This document shows positions 22,383 through 33,729 of a stretch of 64,000 bases of DNA, piece by piece. The notes beneath the pieces were generated by a model that saw nothing but the letters and a program-made list of their open reading frames with translations, ran no database searches and had not been told where the DNA came from. The stretch is from Trichopria drosophilae (taxonomy: Eukaryota; Arthropoda; Insecta; Hymenoptera; Diapriidae): positions 127,567,001 to 127,631,000 of the forward strand of contig CM059584.1 in the NCBI GenBank assembly GCA_030407085.1, given 5' to 3'. Every line of letters starts with the position of its first letter. Position 1 is the first letter of the stretch. Both the position numbers and the translations under genes were made by a program.

Positions 22383-22488
22383 TTGAAAAATTTTGAAAAT
22401 GTAATGCGCGAAATCGAAAATAATCGGGATAGATTGAGACGCGAATCTGACCGTTTAGATGCTTTAGAAAACGAAATTCGAAGCGGGC

Positions 22489-23361
22489 GTGATTGTTGAT
22501 TCCGAGCAAAGTTCGGTATCAAGTAGTAGATCGAGAGTTCCGGCGACAAATGAAAATCTAAGATGCGAGTCGGCAAATCGAGCGTCGAATTTAGAAAATA
22601 ACCTTAACGCGACGAATGAAGATGTTTTTTCGAGGTTATCAAATCAATTAGTCGGTTCGATTTCTCGCGCATTCGAATCCATATCCGCGGATAACGGTTC
22701 GAGACGGATTGTTAATCGACTGGCCGCGGGGCCGCTACTAAAATTTAACGGTAACCCGGGTGATTGGATTCGGTTTAAACAATCATACGAATTATCATCA
22801 GACTTGGGCGCTTTTTCGGACCGCGAAAATGTCGCTCGATTGTACGAAGCATTATCCGGAGTTGCACGTGAATCGATCGAAGGTATCTTGACGGGATCGA
22901 CTAGCGCGAAACAAATTTTCGAACTATTAGAGTCGCGATTCGGAGATAAAGATACCATTGGCGAGAAAATTGCGAATGATTTGCGTAAGTTACCGAACAT
23001 AACTGCCTCCGGAGAGGACATTGTTGCCTTTGCTACGAAGTTGCGAGGTGGCGTCATGTCTATGCAGGCGATAAAACATGACGACTACTTAAAAAGTCCT
23101 GAATTGACCCGCGATTTAATTAGAAAGTTGCCGAACACGTTGACGTTTGCCTTCTCTAATTATTTTAAAAATCAGCGAGTAGCTAGCTTAGCGTTAAATA
23201 CGATATTAAAAGACCAAACTCCTCGAGAGGAGACGTTACTAACCGTATTGGCGGAGATAGAGCATACGATTAACTCGCGACCTTTGACGCATGTATCGGT
23301 TGATCCGGGGGATGGGCGCCCTTACGCCGAACCATTTTTTAATCGGCAGTTCGTCAGGTGA
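22489..23361 (+). CDS. Gag (DUF1759-like) fused by deletion to an integrase fragment
   Basis: The 290-residue frame carries the BEL/Pao Gag core of DUF1759 type: PLLKFNGNPGDWIRFKQSYE, ARLYEALSGVARESIEG and the AFATKLRG segment. Around residue 243 (near 23218) it switches into the end of an integrase core (EETLLTVLAEIEHTINSRPL). The join marks an internal deletion that removed protease, reverse transcriptase, RNase H and most of integrase. The fusion is open, so a chimeric Gag-integrase protein could be made. The start is uncertain because an upstream frame probably belonged to the same protein. Confidence 0.75.
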   Translation: MIVDSEQSSVSSSRSRVPATNENLRCESANRASNLENNLNATNEDVFSRLSNQLVGSISRAFESISADNGSRRIVNRLAAGPLLKFNGNPGDWIRFKQSYELSSDLGAFSDRENVARLYEALSGVARESIEGILTGSTSAKQIFELLESRFGDKDTIGEKIANDLRKLPNITASGEDIVAFATKLRGGVMSMQAIKHDDYLKSPELTRDLIRKLPNTLTFAFSNYFKNQRVASLALNTILKDQTPREETLLTVLAEIEHTINSRPLTHVSVDPGDGRPYAEPFFNRQFVR

Positions 23362-23693
23362 ACTCTCGATTCCCAAATACGAAATTGATACGAGGTATAT
23401 GAGAACAATGGCACTGGGCACGAGCCCTTGCCGATGCGTTTTGGAAAAGGTGGTTGACTGAATATTTACCCACTTTACTGCGGCGGAACAAATGGCTACG
23501 AGAAACTCCGAATTTTGCAATTGGGGATATTGTATTGGTGGTCGACGAACAGGCCCCACGAAACTCGTGGCGGAAAGGTGTGGTCGAAAAACTTATACCT
23601 GGGCGCGATGGTCGAATCAGAGTTGTTTCTGTGCGAACTGCGAGAGGAAATGTGTTACGGTCTGTTGCGAAACTGATATGGTTCGCCAAATAA
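23362..23693 (+). pseudogene. BEL/Pao integrase C-terminal domain
   Basis: Frames in this stretch encode FLIGSSSGELSIPKYEID-like sequence, WKRWLTEYLPTLLRRNKW and then GDIVLVVDEQAPRNSWRKG, GRDGRIRVVSVRTARG, the typical DUF5641-like end of BEL/Pao integrase. A frame change near 23410-23455 separates it from the Gag-integrase fusion. It ends with a stop at 23691-23693. Confidence 0.8.
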
Positions 23694-24097
23694 TTGAGGC
23701 GTATTGTGCGATTATGTGTGGCCTAAAGGAGGCATTTCGTTTATAATAACTATACTTTTGAAATTTCGTTGCGATTTGCTAGCGTCGCATCGTTTCATGC
23801 TAACGTTGTCTAAATTTGTAAGGAATTCGCGGTCGAAAATCGCGTTATTGTGACGGGTCCTGCGAATATGCCATGTAAAGATGTTGATGATTTAATGCGA
23901 TAAAATGATGAAAATTTCATTGTGTACTACAATACATACACGAAATAATAAAAAAAAAAAAAAAATAATATAAAATAAAAATTTGGCTGATTAAGAATGA
24001 TTGCGGTATGGCGTGAACGTATGTTTTTGCGAATTTTGCTGGTCGATTTGGATGATGTGATAATGTGTGAGTCTGCGACATCACACAGGGGGGAGAA
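23694..24097 (+). other. untranslated 3' internal region of BEL/Pao with polypurine tract
   Basis: About 400 bp without a clear frame. It has an A-run at 23948-23964 and ends in the purine-rich ACACAGGGGGGAGAA directly before the 3' LTR. Confidence 0.6.
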
Positions 24098-25345
24098 TGT
24101 TCCGGACAGAATCGGATTGCGTTAACTGCGGTACCCGGCGTGAGTTTTTCTGCAGTTTTACCCACGCCATTGCGCACCCGAAGGGGGGTACCTCTCAAAA
24201 AGTCGGCTGCAGCCGCAATGAAGGGTGCCTATAGGTTTTATGTACGGGCCTTTCATACTTGGTGACGACGCGCGCAATATTAGAAATTATTGTGAATTGG
24301 AGTAATTGAGGAGTCCCTATACGATTTAACGCGCGTTATAATGATTTACATGAGTAGTGAAATTTCGATTCGGAGCAAGGTATCTTAAAATCGGAGCAAG
24401 GTGGATTTAGATTCGGAGCAAGGTGCGTTTGAGTTTCGGAGCAAGATGCGTTTGAGTTTCGGAGCATGGAGAATTCGGAATTGGAGCAGAGCACATTTCG
24501 GAGTCGGATCGATGTCTATTTGTAATTCGGTGCACGGTTCAATTGCTATTTCGGAGTTTTTTACGATCTGCCGGTGATTCACTTCCAGATGGATAGTACC
24601 CGGAGGTTCTACGCGCGGGGACTCGAGGCGTCGAGATCTGCCGTTGCTGGTAATCTGGAGAATGAGAAGTCTGGAGGTTAGTAACCCGGAGATGCGGACT
24701 AACCGATCTGCTGGTGATTCGCTTTGGATGGACAGTACTCGGAGGTTCTACGCTCGGGGACTCTGGGAGTCGAGGTCTGCCGATGCTGGTCCTTCGAAGA
24801 ATAAGAAGTCCTTAAGTTAGTAACCCAGAGATGGTATTGATGATTTGTATGGAAATCGAAGAGTCGATTTGCCATTGTTGGTTTCTCATATCGAAGGTTC
24901 GTTAACTAGAGAGCCACGGTCGGTATTTTACCGACACAGGGGTCGGTGTCTTCGTTGGTCGAATTCATTTAAAATGCCGGTCGAATTTTGGAGCGAGAGA
25001 GAAAGAAAGAAAGAGTGAGAGAGAGAGAGGCTGCGAGATTCAGTCGTATGGAAGAAGGGATATCGTGCTTCGAAATCGAAATTTCCAGATTCGTCGAGAA
25101 GTTTAAAAAATAAGACGATCGGGATCCTTAGCAACGTTGTTAGCGTCGGTAGCAACGAGAGAGTATAAGAACGGGCGACTCCTCCGTTCCCAACACACTC
25201 GATTTTCGAATTTCGATCAACGGAGATCGTTACGGCCGGTCGGTTTCGCGATTTGTCGTCACCAACATCGGAATAAAAGTAGAGTGCAATTGAAGAAATC
25301 GGCTTGTTTGTTTTATTAAAATTTCCACCCGGTCAATCGTGAACA
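24098..25345 (+). repeat. 3' LTR of the BEL/Pao element
   Basis: Same length as the 5' LTR (offset exactly 3810 bp, so no net indel). About eight substitutions are visible, for example GTGGGT to GTGAGT near the start and AGTGGAG to AGTAGAG near the end. Confidence 0.95.
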
Positions 25346-25350
25346 CATAT

Positions 25351-27109
25351 AAAAATGTTATTATTTGCTAATAATAAAGATTAGGGGAGAGATGGTAATT
25401 TTATATTGATTTTCCCAAATTATCAATGAAAACATATGATTTCTTGTAAATTACGCGGTAAATTGATTGATAACCTGGAATATTCAAATTAAATAGAAAC
25501 TGGACGTACTTTTAAGTAAAACTCGATGTTAGGGCGCTTTTACGCATTTTTTAGGAATGTACGCCAAATTTCAAGGAAATCGGCTTAGAATTGGAAGAGA
25601 ATTATCATCAAGAATAAAAATACAAACCTTATAAATGTCATTGCAATTATATTCTTTCTATTCTAATGATTAGCTATTAAAATACTATTTAAATCGAAAA
25701 TGCCGAACTTCACTTCCCTTATACAAGGTGAGAGGTCTAGTGCGGTTTCATACCCACTCGCATGTGGTCATGGTCTTTTTCTCGGCGCAGCAAGTTTCCC
25801 GCGTTTTAGTTTTGCCGTTTTTCCACGAAATGACGAAATGACGAGCCAAAGGGGAGGGGAGGCTCCGTAACTCGGTTAGGTGGCGTTCATCTTCCAACAT
25901 ATTTTCCGCGTAATCTGGGCCTGTTATACAAATGCAGACAAAGGCCTAATTAACAAATGTACCTGCGTAAGCCTTATTTCCCCCTCCCTTAAATGTGATC
26001 ATTAGCTTTTAGGAAAGCAAGGAGGGTGTGACCTGACCTGACGCGCACTAGCCTATTGGAACCTAATATTCCAAACCATTTTGCCACAAAATACAGGGTA
26101 CATAATTTCATTCATTCGAGGTAGTTCAGAAGTTGACTAGTGTTCGAACGAAGTACATATGGTATGTTCATTCCACACCATCGTCTCGTGAAGCTAAGAA
26201 GTTTTACACAGAATCCGTTCAATAGTAAAATACCCGCAGCATTAGCAGAAGCAACACTAGCGTTCAAAACATAAGTCTACGATTTTCTTAAACTGTAAGT
26301 AAGATTTTGCAATATTAATAATTCAAAGTAAATTTTTTACCACTTCAATATATTTAATAATGTTAATGCAATAGTGCACTTATATAAATAATTTTTCGAT
26401 GCAAATATTTTAAATTAAATGTCATTTGCATATGGATTTTAGTTTAAAAGTTACATGATTGGTTCATTTATAAATTATATTCTGAATTCTCAAATCATAT
26501 TCCATTAGCATATGTCTATGTGGTATCATCGACAATATTGTAATTCTCAAAGCCTGTCGTTTAATCATAGCGAAACTTTTTTCTAAATATGATTGTTTCA
26601 TAGTGTTTTGTTTGAACTTCAATGCCCTGATGCGGAAATGCTATGATTTTAAGAATTCTAACAATTCTTAATAAAACGGCTGCATTATACCGTTCAATAG
26701 GCAAAGGACTGATGAAACACATATTTCGTAGCCTGCCGGATTAATTTTCGATTTATTTCCACAGTTTTATGTATTATAATATTAGTTCTAATTAATTTAG
26801 CGAGCAATTCCACTTGTAAAGTCTTCTGACGTTAACATTTTTAATTGCTTTTGTAAAACTGTTCATGAATTTATACCTAAAACGTATACTTTCTCTAAAA
26901 TTACATTCAATATATAACGATTGCGAAATTTGCGTCAATGTGTGTGTCAAGAATTGTGAAAAATACTGAGAATTCCGAAAAATTGTATATTTGAATAAGA
27001 TTATATATAAATTGTATATTGAATAAGATTATATATATATATATTTTTTTTTATATATATTTATATACAGCAGTATTTTTATTATTTCCAAGGGATATAA
27101 AATATGATA
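25351..27109. other. spacer, no gene recognised
   Basis: Mostly AT-rich. A more balanced patch at 25725-26060 contains many TGACG/TGACC words but no convincing frame. AT microsatellite around 27000-27065. Confidence 0.4.
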
Positions 27110-27113
27110 AACA

Positions 27114-27817
27114 TGTAACTGTCTTTTAGATTTTTTTGTATTAATTTTAATGAGACGTCTATATGTCAAACTCCAAAAGAAGTCGGTCTCGCGCCGACAG
27201 TTACAAAGTGCTGACCTGGAAGGGAGCAAAATTTGGACAAACGCGAGAAGGAAGACGGAGGGAACGTAAAATTGAATAAAAGGATCGGAAACAATCGCGT
27301 TGACTTAAATTTTATTACAACCTGAGACAAGGGACCAGAGTAAACTGGTACTTACAAAAACAGGTGGCGAATCACTCCAACACACCAATACAGTCCTTGG
27401 GGCCTGACTTTATTTGTTGGGTCCGCGTACAGTCCACCGAAATAGGCTGTCCACCTAATATAATTTGGACGCCTCGATATTATGGACGTTCGTCCGTCAC
27501 CCACACACACACTCAGAATTCCGCAAAACCGGATACAACAAATAAAAAAAGAACGGAATTCTCCACGCTCGGATCAGCCGGTTATCGCCGCAAGTTGTCG
27601 AGGTCTGATCTTCCCACCGGTTTTTTTTCATGCCACACACCTGTAGGGTCGCGACGTTGCCAGCTCTCCGAGCCTCTCCAGCCCGCTAGTCCTGAAAACT
27701 CCCTAGATGTATAACTATGTTATTCTAATCAGGACTACCGTTGCCGGAGCTTAGGGCATAACGGAATGCTGTTATTTTAGGCTTTAATAAGGAGCAAAAC
27801 TTAGCTTTTCCGTTACA
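27114..27817. mobile_element. solo LTR, 704 bp, 4-bp target duplication AACA
   Basis: Begins TGTAACTGTC, ends TTTTCCGTTACA, and AACA flanks both ends (27110-27113, 27818-27821). Read on the minus strand it starts TGTAACGG like the gypsy LTR at 11772, so minus orientation is likely. The plus-strand frame 27364-27714 has no domain. This is the product expected from recombination between two LTRs. Confidence 0.8.
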
Positions 27818-27821
27818 AACA

Positions 27822-28158
27822 TATTAAAAAACATTTTTGAATGCCATCAGTAAAGAAGAATGTTGCTTGAACAGGTTTTGGTTCACAGATTTAAAAAATG
27901 ATGAATTTCAATTTATTTTCATTTTTATGTGATGTCTTTCAACTCTTCTGGTTCTAGCTGTTTATATAATATACAATGTAGTGAAAAAAAGATCATATTA
28001 TTGTATAAAGAGATGGATAAAAGTATTTTATATATAAATTGTATATCTAGATATAATTAATATTCTAAAGCTTTGCATCTAAAAGTGGATTCTATTTATT
28101 TTTATAATTTAGATGATATATTTGCACTCCCTATAGTCGCATTTAAATGTATTTTCGA
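27822..28158. other. AT-rich spacer
   Basis: No gene or repeat recognised. Confidence 0.35.
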
Positions 28159-29418
28159 TACAACGGTATATAATATTTTTTCCGAGTATATCGATATGTA
28201 ATACTAATGTCCTGTTTGGTTTTTGTTACTTTCAGGAATAAAAAAATGGAATTGAACCATTTGATGCTGTCGATGGGAGGACTGTCGGTAGGACCCAGTG
28301 ATGAGGTAGGTGTAAGCCTATTGGCAAATTACCAGTATACTGTCATGTCTTGTTTAACTTACCAATGACTTTCACTATACAATGCTACTTCCTTTTCTTA
28401 TGCTGAATATGTTAAGTTTTAACTTGTATGTTTACTTAATGGGTAACAGCAGATCTTAGCAACTGTATACCGGATGCACATTATATTTAAAAAATTCAAT
28501 GTTTTATAATCATATTTTCTGCCTACTTAGAATAAAATGATAACAATAAATTGTTTACAGCAATCATTATTCGACCAAAGGCTGCGGCGAAACGTGGCCG
28601 CTTGTCTGAAGCACAAGCAAAGATTGCCTGGTGTTTCAGAGCAGGCATTGCTGCATGCTGCATCGTGCAGCAACATTGAGTGCATGCTGCCTCACTGCAG
28701 GCAGTTAAAAAATTGCCCCTAGCACTTGGCAGCATGTTGGGAGGACCCCCACTCTCAATGTACGATTTGTATGGAGATAACCGTGATCCTCGTCGGGCAC
28801 GCAGAACGGTGCCAAAAGCTTGATTGCACGTTGCCGCATTGCCCCGCTGTGAAGCGTCTTGTGCATCAGAGGGTGCGGGCTTTTGGAAACTGCAATCCTG
28901 TAAGTAACAAAGATTACACATTATTTTATAAGTCTTACTAAATATTATGTTTTTTTTTTTTGAATATTCATCTCGAATTCGTGATTAATCGGACGTATTA
29001 TTTTATCAGTTGATTATATCATGAGATTTCATTAAGTGTCCTTATGAATTATTGTTCATTAGTACTTAATATTAATTAAAGTTATTGTATCTGTGACTGA
29101 CGCCAACATTTTTTTTCAGGTGACAAGCTGAGGACCAAGAAATATTTTAAAAGAAATTGAAAAGTAATTACTTGTGTATATTTTATATATTTTTAAATTG
29201 TAAAAATAAATTGTAATTTGATCGATAATAAGTGGAAGTCATTTTGAATTCTTTAACCTTAAAAAATCTAATCATTTATTGTATGGCTTAAATTGCGCGT
29301 ATCTATATCCGCGCTTCATAACATTTTGTGTGAAAGACTGTGGATTTCCCTTTCACAGCTTGTCATGACAATAGCCAATTTATTGAAAATGTAAACTTAA
29401 AGGTTATCGTCAAATTCT
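28159..29418 (+). repeat. TAZ minigene unit, copy 2
   Basis: About 1.26 kb homologous over its whole length to the reverse complement of 9742-10995, with exons, both introns and the 3' flank retained. The AATAAA seen after the stop in copy 1 reads AAGAAA here. Confidence 0.85.
28236..29131 (+). pseudogene. TAZ2-type zinc-finger minigene, copy 2, nonsense-mutated
   Basis: Exons mirror copy 1: 28236-28305 (ATG at 28246), 28561-28899 and 29120-29131, with GTAGGT and GTAAGT donors and TTTCAG, TTTACAG and TTTTTCAG acceptors. Exon 2 is 339 bp in both copies. A TAG at 28720-28722 stops translation after KNCP, where copy 1 reads CTG. The first finger here keeps all ligands (HAASC-x4-C-x4-C), matching TAZ2 spacing, whereas copy 1 has Tyr for the second Cys. 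Fingers 2 and 3 are intact beyond the stop. The parent is probably a CBP/p300-like or other TAZ-domain gene. Recent loss of function is inferred. Confidence 0.65.
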
Positions 29419-29552
29419 ATTAGGGCTATTAAGGCAGTTACTAGAAAAGTTAGATATTAATGTATGCTTTAGGGAAGAGAACAGAGAGGATTGCGGTCCG
29501 GTATAAACGGCTTGTATTATCTAAAGAATCGGAGGAGGGCCCCCCTCGGCCG

Positions 29553-29740
29553 GGGAACAAAGTTCCGAAAATCAACATACCGAAAGGCCAAAATTTCGAA
29601 TTAGCATAGCTCCCGCGTGATTTTCTTCACTTTGCCTTTGAAAATTTGGCAAAAAGAAACCAAATTAAAATACCTTGGACCTACGCAATATCTAAATTTT
29701 AGCCTTTCGGGATTTTGATTTTCGGAACTTTGTTCCCTGC
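29553..29740. mobile_element. 188-bp MITE-like inverted repeat
   Basis: GGGGAACAAAGTTCCGAAAATCA at the left pairs with TGATTTTCGGAACTTTGTTCCC at the right. The internal AGGCCAAAATTTCGAA/GCCTTTCGGGATTTTG parts also pair loosely. No target duplication is clear because a poly-C run abuts the right end. Confidence 0.65.
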
Positions 29741-29759
29741 CCCCCCCCCCCCCCCCCCA
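29740..29759 (+). repeat. poly-C tract
   Basis: Almost uninterrupted C run of about 18 bp directly after the inverted repeat. Its length is likely to be unreliable in any assembly. Confidence 0.8.
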
Positions 29760-30189
29760 CGGAGGCCATCAATTGCTTAGAGTCCCTCTAGAAAGGGACT
29801 TAATAGAATTAATCGTAATTCTACACAACAATAGTTATTTAAATTTAACTTCAATTTCTCGACCGTTTAATTTAGATATAAATATCTGATGGAAGTTCTT
29901 GGAATTTATTGGTCTATTTGTAAATAAGGATTAGGTACAAAGATAAATAAATAAACCATTAAATAAATAAATAGACGTAACCGGGATCTCGGTCTCGTCA
30001 AGCGCCTTACTTTTTGATATACATATATGTTAAATTATTGACTCGATAACTATTGGGTATAATACCCCTCTAGTTGTTAAGATTACAACTATTGCTGAAA
30101 ATCCAATATCGCGGCTCAAAATTAGAAATTGCTTTTTCGGTGTACCCGTTGGACAAATCGTACTTTCATTATCCCAATTATAACAAAAA

Positions 30190-30690
30190 TGGGTTTTCGT
30201 ATGTTATTAGGGTCGCTGAACATGAATCTGAAGTCAGAATTTCGAAATTCAAAATGGCGGACCCAATATAGCGGCCACAAAAAGGAAATTATGATTATAA
30301 TTAAGAATTGATCTTGTTGAAATTTAGAAGTACTATTTATATGTTTTTGAGGTCGCTGATTACGAATCTGGTGTCAGAATTGCGATTTTCAAAATGTCGG
30401 ACTCAAAATGGCGGACCACCGTGTGCTATCCTTTACTGCGTCAATTGTATTTTCACAAAAATAAGTATCTATACGTTTTTAAGGTCGCTGATTACGAATC
30501 TACAGTTACAATTTTGAAATTCAGAATGGCGGACTGGATATGGTGGCCTCAAAAAAGAAGTTATTTTGATAATTCATAATAGATCTTCTTGAAATTTAGT
30601 GGTACCTTATTTATAGTTTTTTGAGATCACTGATTACAAATCAGGAGTCACGGTTGCGATTTTCAAGATGGCGGATTCAGTATGGCTGAT
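30190..30690 (+). repeat. four-unit tandem array, about 130-145 bp per unit
   Basis: Units begin with GGTCGCTGA or GATCACTGA at 30209, 30351, 30482 and 30625, each followed by A(C/T)(G/A)AATC and an AAATGGCGGA-like word. A single unit is also found at 11130-11200. It is a dispersed insect repeat with no coding content. Confidence 0.8.
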
Positions 30691-30699
30691 TGCTGACCA

Positions 30700-31560
30700 C
30701 GATGAGATAAGTTTTACTATGATAATGATATTGTGTGCAACATAGGTATCATGAAAATCCTTGCTGTCTTTGATTATTGCAAAACAAAACTTACCTAAGG
30801 TCTTACTTGGAAAATTCAATACGATGTTGTTTTTATGAAGTCGGTAAATATTCTCCAGCGTATTCATTTCCGAAGTTTGGTGTTAGTCGTCTACGTTTTT
30901 CACAAAATTTCCGAGTTTCAGTATCATAACCTATATTTGTACAGGTTTTTCGAACTGAACTTTGAGCCATTTTCAAAATCTTCGATTATATAATGAAATG
31001 TATGAAATGAATATGTACGAAATGTGTACGTCCATTGGACGTATGTGCTGACTGGGTAAAGGACATAATTTTTGTGTTCTCCGTACCGAGTTTTCTTGTT
31101 TTAGTTTTGCATTTTTTTTATGTCTGATTCTTCACATCTCTGATTGTGAAGCTTCCCAGTTTATCAATTCGAATTCGCACGTTCTGAATTCCTCGTATTA
31201 TACGATAATAAAAGTATAATTTCTAAAAAAGCACCGAGTTCTTTGAAAGTCGAAGATACACTGGTTAACGGTATTGAAATTAACGGTCAGAACCATCCTT
31301 AAAATTCATTTTTTCACATATGATGTTCCAGCCAGATGTTATATAAAATGCACAAAAGGACATGTGGGCTATTGTTCATTCATGCTTTAAATGTAACGTG
31401 AAAGGAATTGTTATAATAAAAGGATTATTTTCTCTAATTTATCTCCATCTGATATGAGAGACGATCATGCTTTTCGATTAAAACCACAAAGAGAACATCA
31501 TATTGGTACGTCGCTTCTCGAAACTATTCCAAACCTTAATATGGTAGATGATTTCCCCGT
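30700..31560. other. spacer, nothing recognised
   Basis: AT-rich with no supported gene. A 77-residue minus frame at 30634-30867 has no domain. Confidence 0.4.
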
Positions 31561-33430
31561 CTAATCCCATGCATTTACTTTATTTGGGAATAGTTAAGGA
31601 ATTAGTGGTAAATTTATGGTATTTAGGAAGACCTCGAACCAAATTATCGTCAACACATAACTAAATAAATTGCGTGATTCTTGAATTATTCGACTAGCAC
31701 GAAAATGATAGGAAACGGTTCTATGATGAAAAAGAGAAGTGACGTCATCGCGATTTAGTAGGCTTTTACTGATCTTAAACGAAAACAGATAATCGTAATA
31801 AGCAAACAGTTGGCGTAACGACATTAAGTTAAAAGAACGCAGGATTGGATCGAAATCGTGATCGAAAAAGCTTAATGGTGTTGTTGATTTCCATGACATA
31901 TAACGCAAAATTTTATGGTGTACAGATTCTAGAAGTTTAAACATACTTTTAGTGTGAGGAGACCGAAAACTTTAGAGAAATCGAAGTTAAAATAGAGTCG
32001 ACTTGAGAATGTTCTTTAAATACGAAAATAATATAATCGCTATATAATAAAAGATTGGTCACCGTAGAACGCCCTTCAACGAAGCCATGCTGCTCCTTAA
32101 CAATAACAGTAGACAAAAACTCAGAGACGTATTTAGTTACAATGGCATCGAACATTTTTGCAAAACTGCTTAAGATAGAAATAGTTCTATAGTTGGTCAC
32201 ATCATGGATATCGCCATACTTATAAATCGGGTGTATAAAAGCTATCTTCCACATGGAAGGGAAAGTACTAGATGAAAGTGACCGATTAAAAAGGAGCAAC
32301 AGGGGTTCGATCAAAGACAACGCGCATATTTTTATAAAATATGGAGGAATTTCATCCGGACCATAATTTACATCATCATCAAGGGCGCCAATTGCGAGAC
32401 GTAATTCACTCTCCGTAATACAATACGCGGGCATGGGAGCAGCACTATCATCTAAAGTAATATTAAAAGTACAAGGGGCTTAAGGGGCTTATATACAGTT
32501 GAAAAATATACGGAGAAAAGATCAGCGATACTATGATTACTTCCCGCTAGTTCGTCACCCCAATACACATTCACCGGCAAACGATTACTCTTTTTTAATG
32601 AATTTACAAGATTCCAAAAAATTCTCATACATTTATGAATACCTGATTCTGTATATTCCATATGGGCTAGAAACGCAGAACGAGACAATTTAATACATTT
32701 CGCACGCAAAAATTTAAAAGGTACATAGTGGACCTAATTTAGTACGCTTCCACTGAGAGAGAGCACGTTCATTATCGCTCAGACATTGCTTTAGTTCGGT
32801 AGTGTACCAACGGGGATACGAACTGGTAACTTCCCTCTTACGCGGAATAAAAGAATTAATACACGAGTACAAAATATTATAAAATTTGTCGAGACACAAG
32901 TCTACACTTAAATTATGAAAAAGTTCGTTCCAATTGAAATCCCCAATGCTACGATTTAAACTGTCATATTTACCGCGAAAAAAATCTAGAAGAAGAGCCC
33001 GTTTCGGTAAAGAAACATGCTCTTTTACAGACACTTCAAAAAAGACAGCATCATGATGATCATCTGTCTTCAAAAGTTGATCGTAAAGCTGGACATTTCT
33101 GACATCTGAACTTGAGGCGAACAATAAGTCTAAGGTGTAGCCTTTAACAAGATGGTTCTCATACAGTTGACTTAAGCCCAAAAATGAGAAGGATCGATGA
33201 ACTAACTCAGCACAGGCATGGCGTTCTGGAGTAATATGTGACAGCCTTTCCATAAAAAGTGGGCTGTTAGACCATCGCAGATTAGGTAGATTAAAGTCAC
33301 CACATATTATAATTTCGTGATTGGGTAATTCAGACGATTTCATTTCAACCGCAGCAAGAAATCCCGCAAATAGCTCAGACAATGATTCCGGTGGGAAATA
33401 GGCCACTACGAGTATGTAAATCAAAGATCC
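31560..33430 (-). pseudogene. Jockey/CR1-like LINE, 5'-truncated with RT core deleted
   Basis: On the minus strand, 33424-32714 encodes the end of an apurinic-type endonuclease (AYFPPES, IIICGDFNLPNLRW, TLDLLFASS, DHHDAVFF) and linker. Positions 32709-32452 continue the linker in another frame. Positions 32434-31949 encode the start of reverse transcriptase (GPDEIPPYFIK, NYRTISILSSFAKMF, QHGFVEGRSTVTNLL). After that the sequence jumps to the C-terminal region (LESVHHKILRY, LRQLFAYYDYLFSFKI) at 31944-31594. The YADD-bearing half of the polymerase is missing. The element is dead through deletion and frame breaks. Confidence 0.85.
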
Positions 33431-33454
33431 AATTTTAATGTCAAGAAATAGTAT

Positions 33455-33725
33455 TTATGTACGTCTTTTCGGTGCGTAAAGTAAACTTGTGCGTAAAGTA
33501 AACTTTACGCACTCGATTATACTTTACACACGAAAAAGCCGTACGTAAACAATATTTCGGCACACGTGTGTGTGTGTAAAGTTCTTTACGCAAACGCCCT
33601 TGTATCGAAAACTACTATTTCGATACTAGTGCGTAAAATACGATTTTACGCACCGTTTTTAACATGCGATTAGATAAGCCGGTGCGTAAAATAGAATTCT
33701 TACGCACGCATGTCGAACGATATTT
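33455..33725. repeat. array of GTGCGTAAA words in both orientations
   Basis: GTGCGTAAA or a close variant occurs at least ten times, often as facing pairs (GTGCGTAAAGTAAACTTTACGCAC). Positions 33456-33628 recur almost exactly at 36839-36980. The paired words could form short hairpins. No protein. Confidence 0.75.
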
Positions 33726-33729
33726 TTCG

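Larger units (their letters stand above)
20283..25350 (+). mobile_element. BEL/Pao LTR retrotransposon, internally deleted, 5-bp target duplication CATAT
   Basis: Two 1248-bp LTRs flank 2562 bp of internal sequence, and CATAT occurs immediately outside both (20283-20287, 25346-25350). I count about eight LTR differences, roughly 99.4 percent identity, so insertion was recent. The primer-binding site TGGTGCCGAAACCCGGGA follows the 5' LTR and a purine tract (ACACAGGGGGGAGAA) precedes the 3' LTR. Gag and the end of integrase remain; protease, reverse transcriptase, RNase H and most of integrase are missing, so this copy must rely on proteins from elsewhere. Confidence 0.95.

Noticed and set aside
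23917..24198. 93-residue minus-strand frame at the BEL/Pao 3' junction
   Set aside because: Antisense to the internal end and LTR, with a poly-Phe run from the A-tract.
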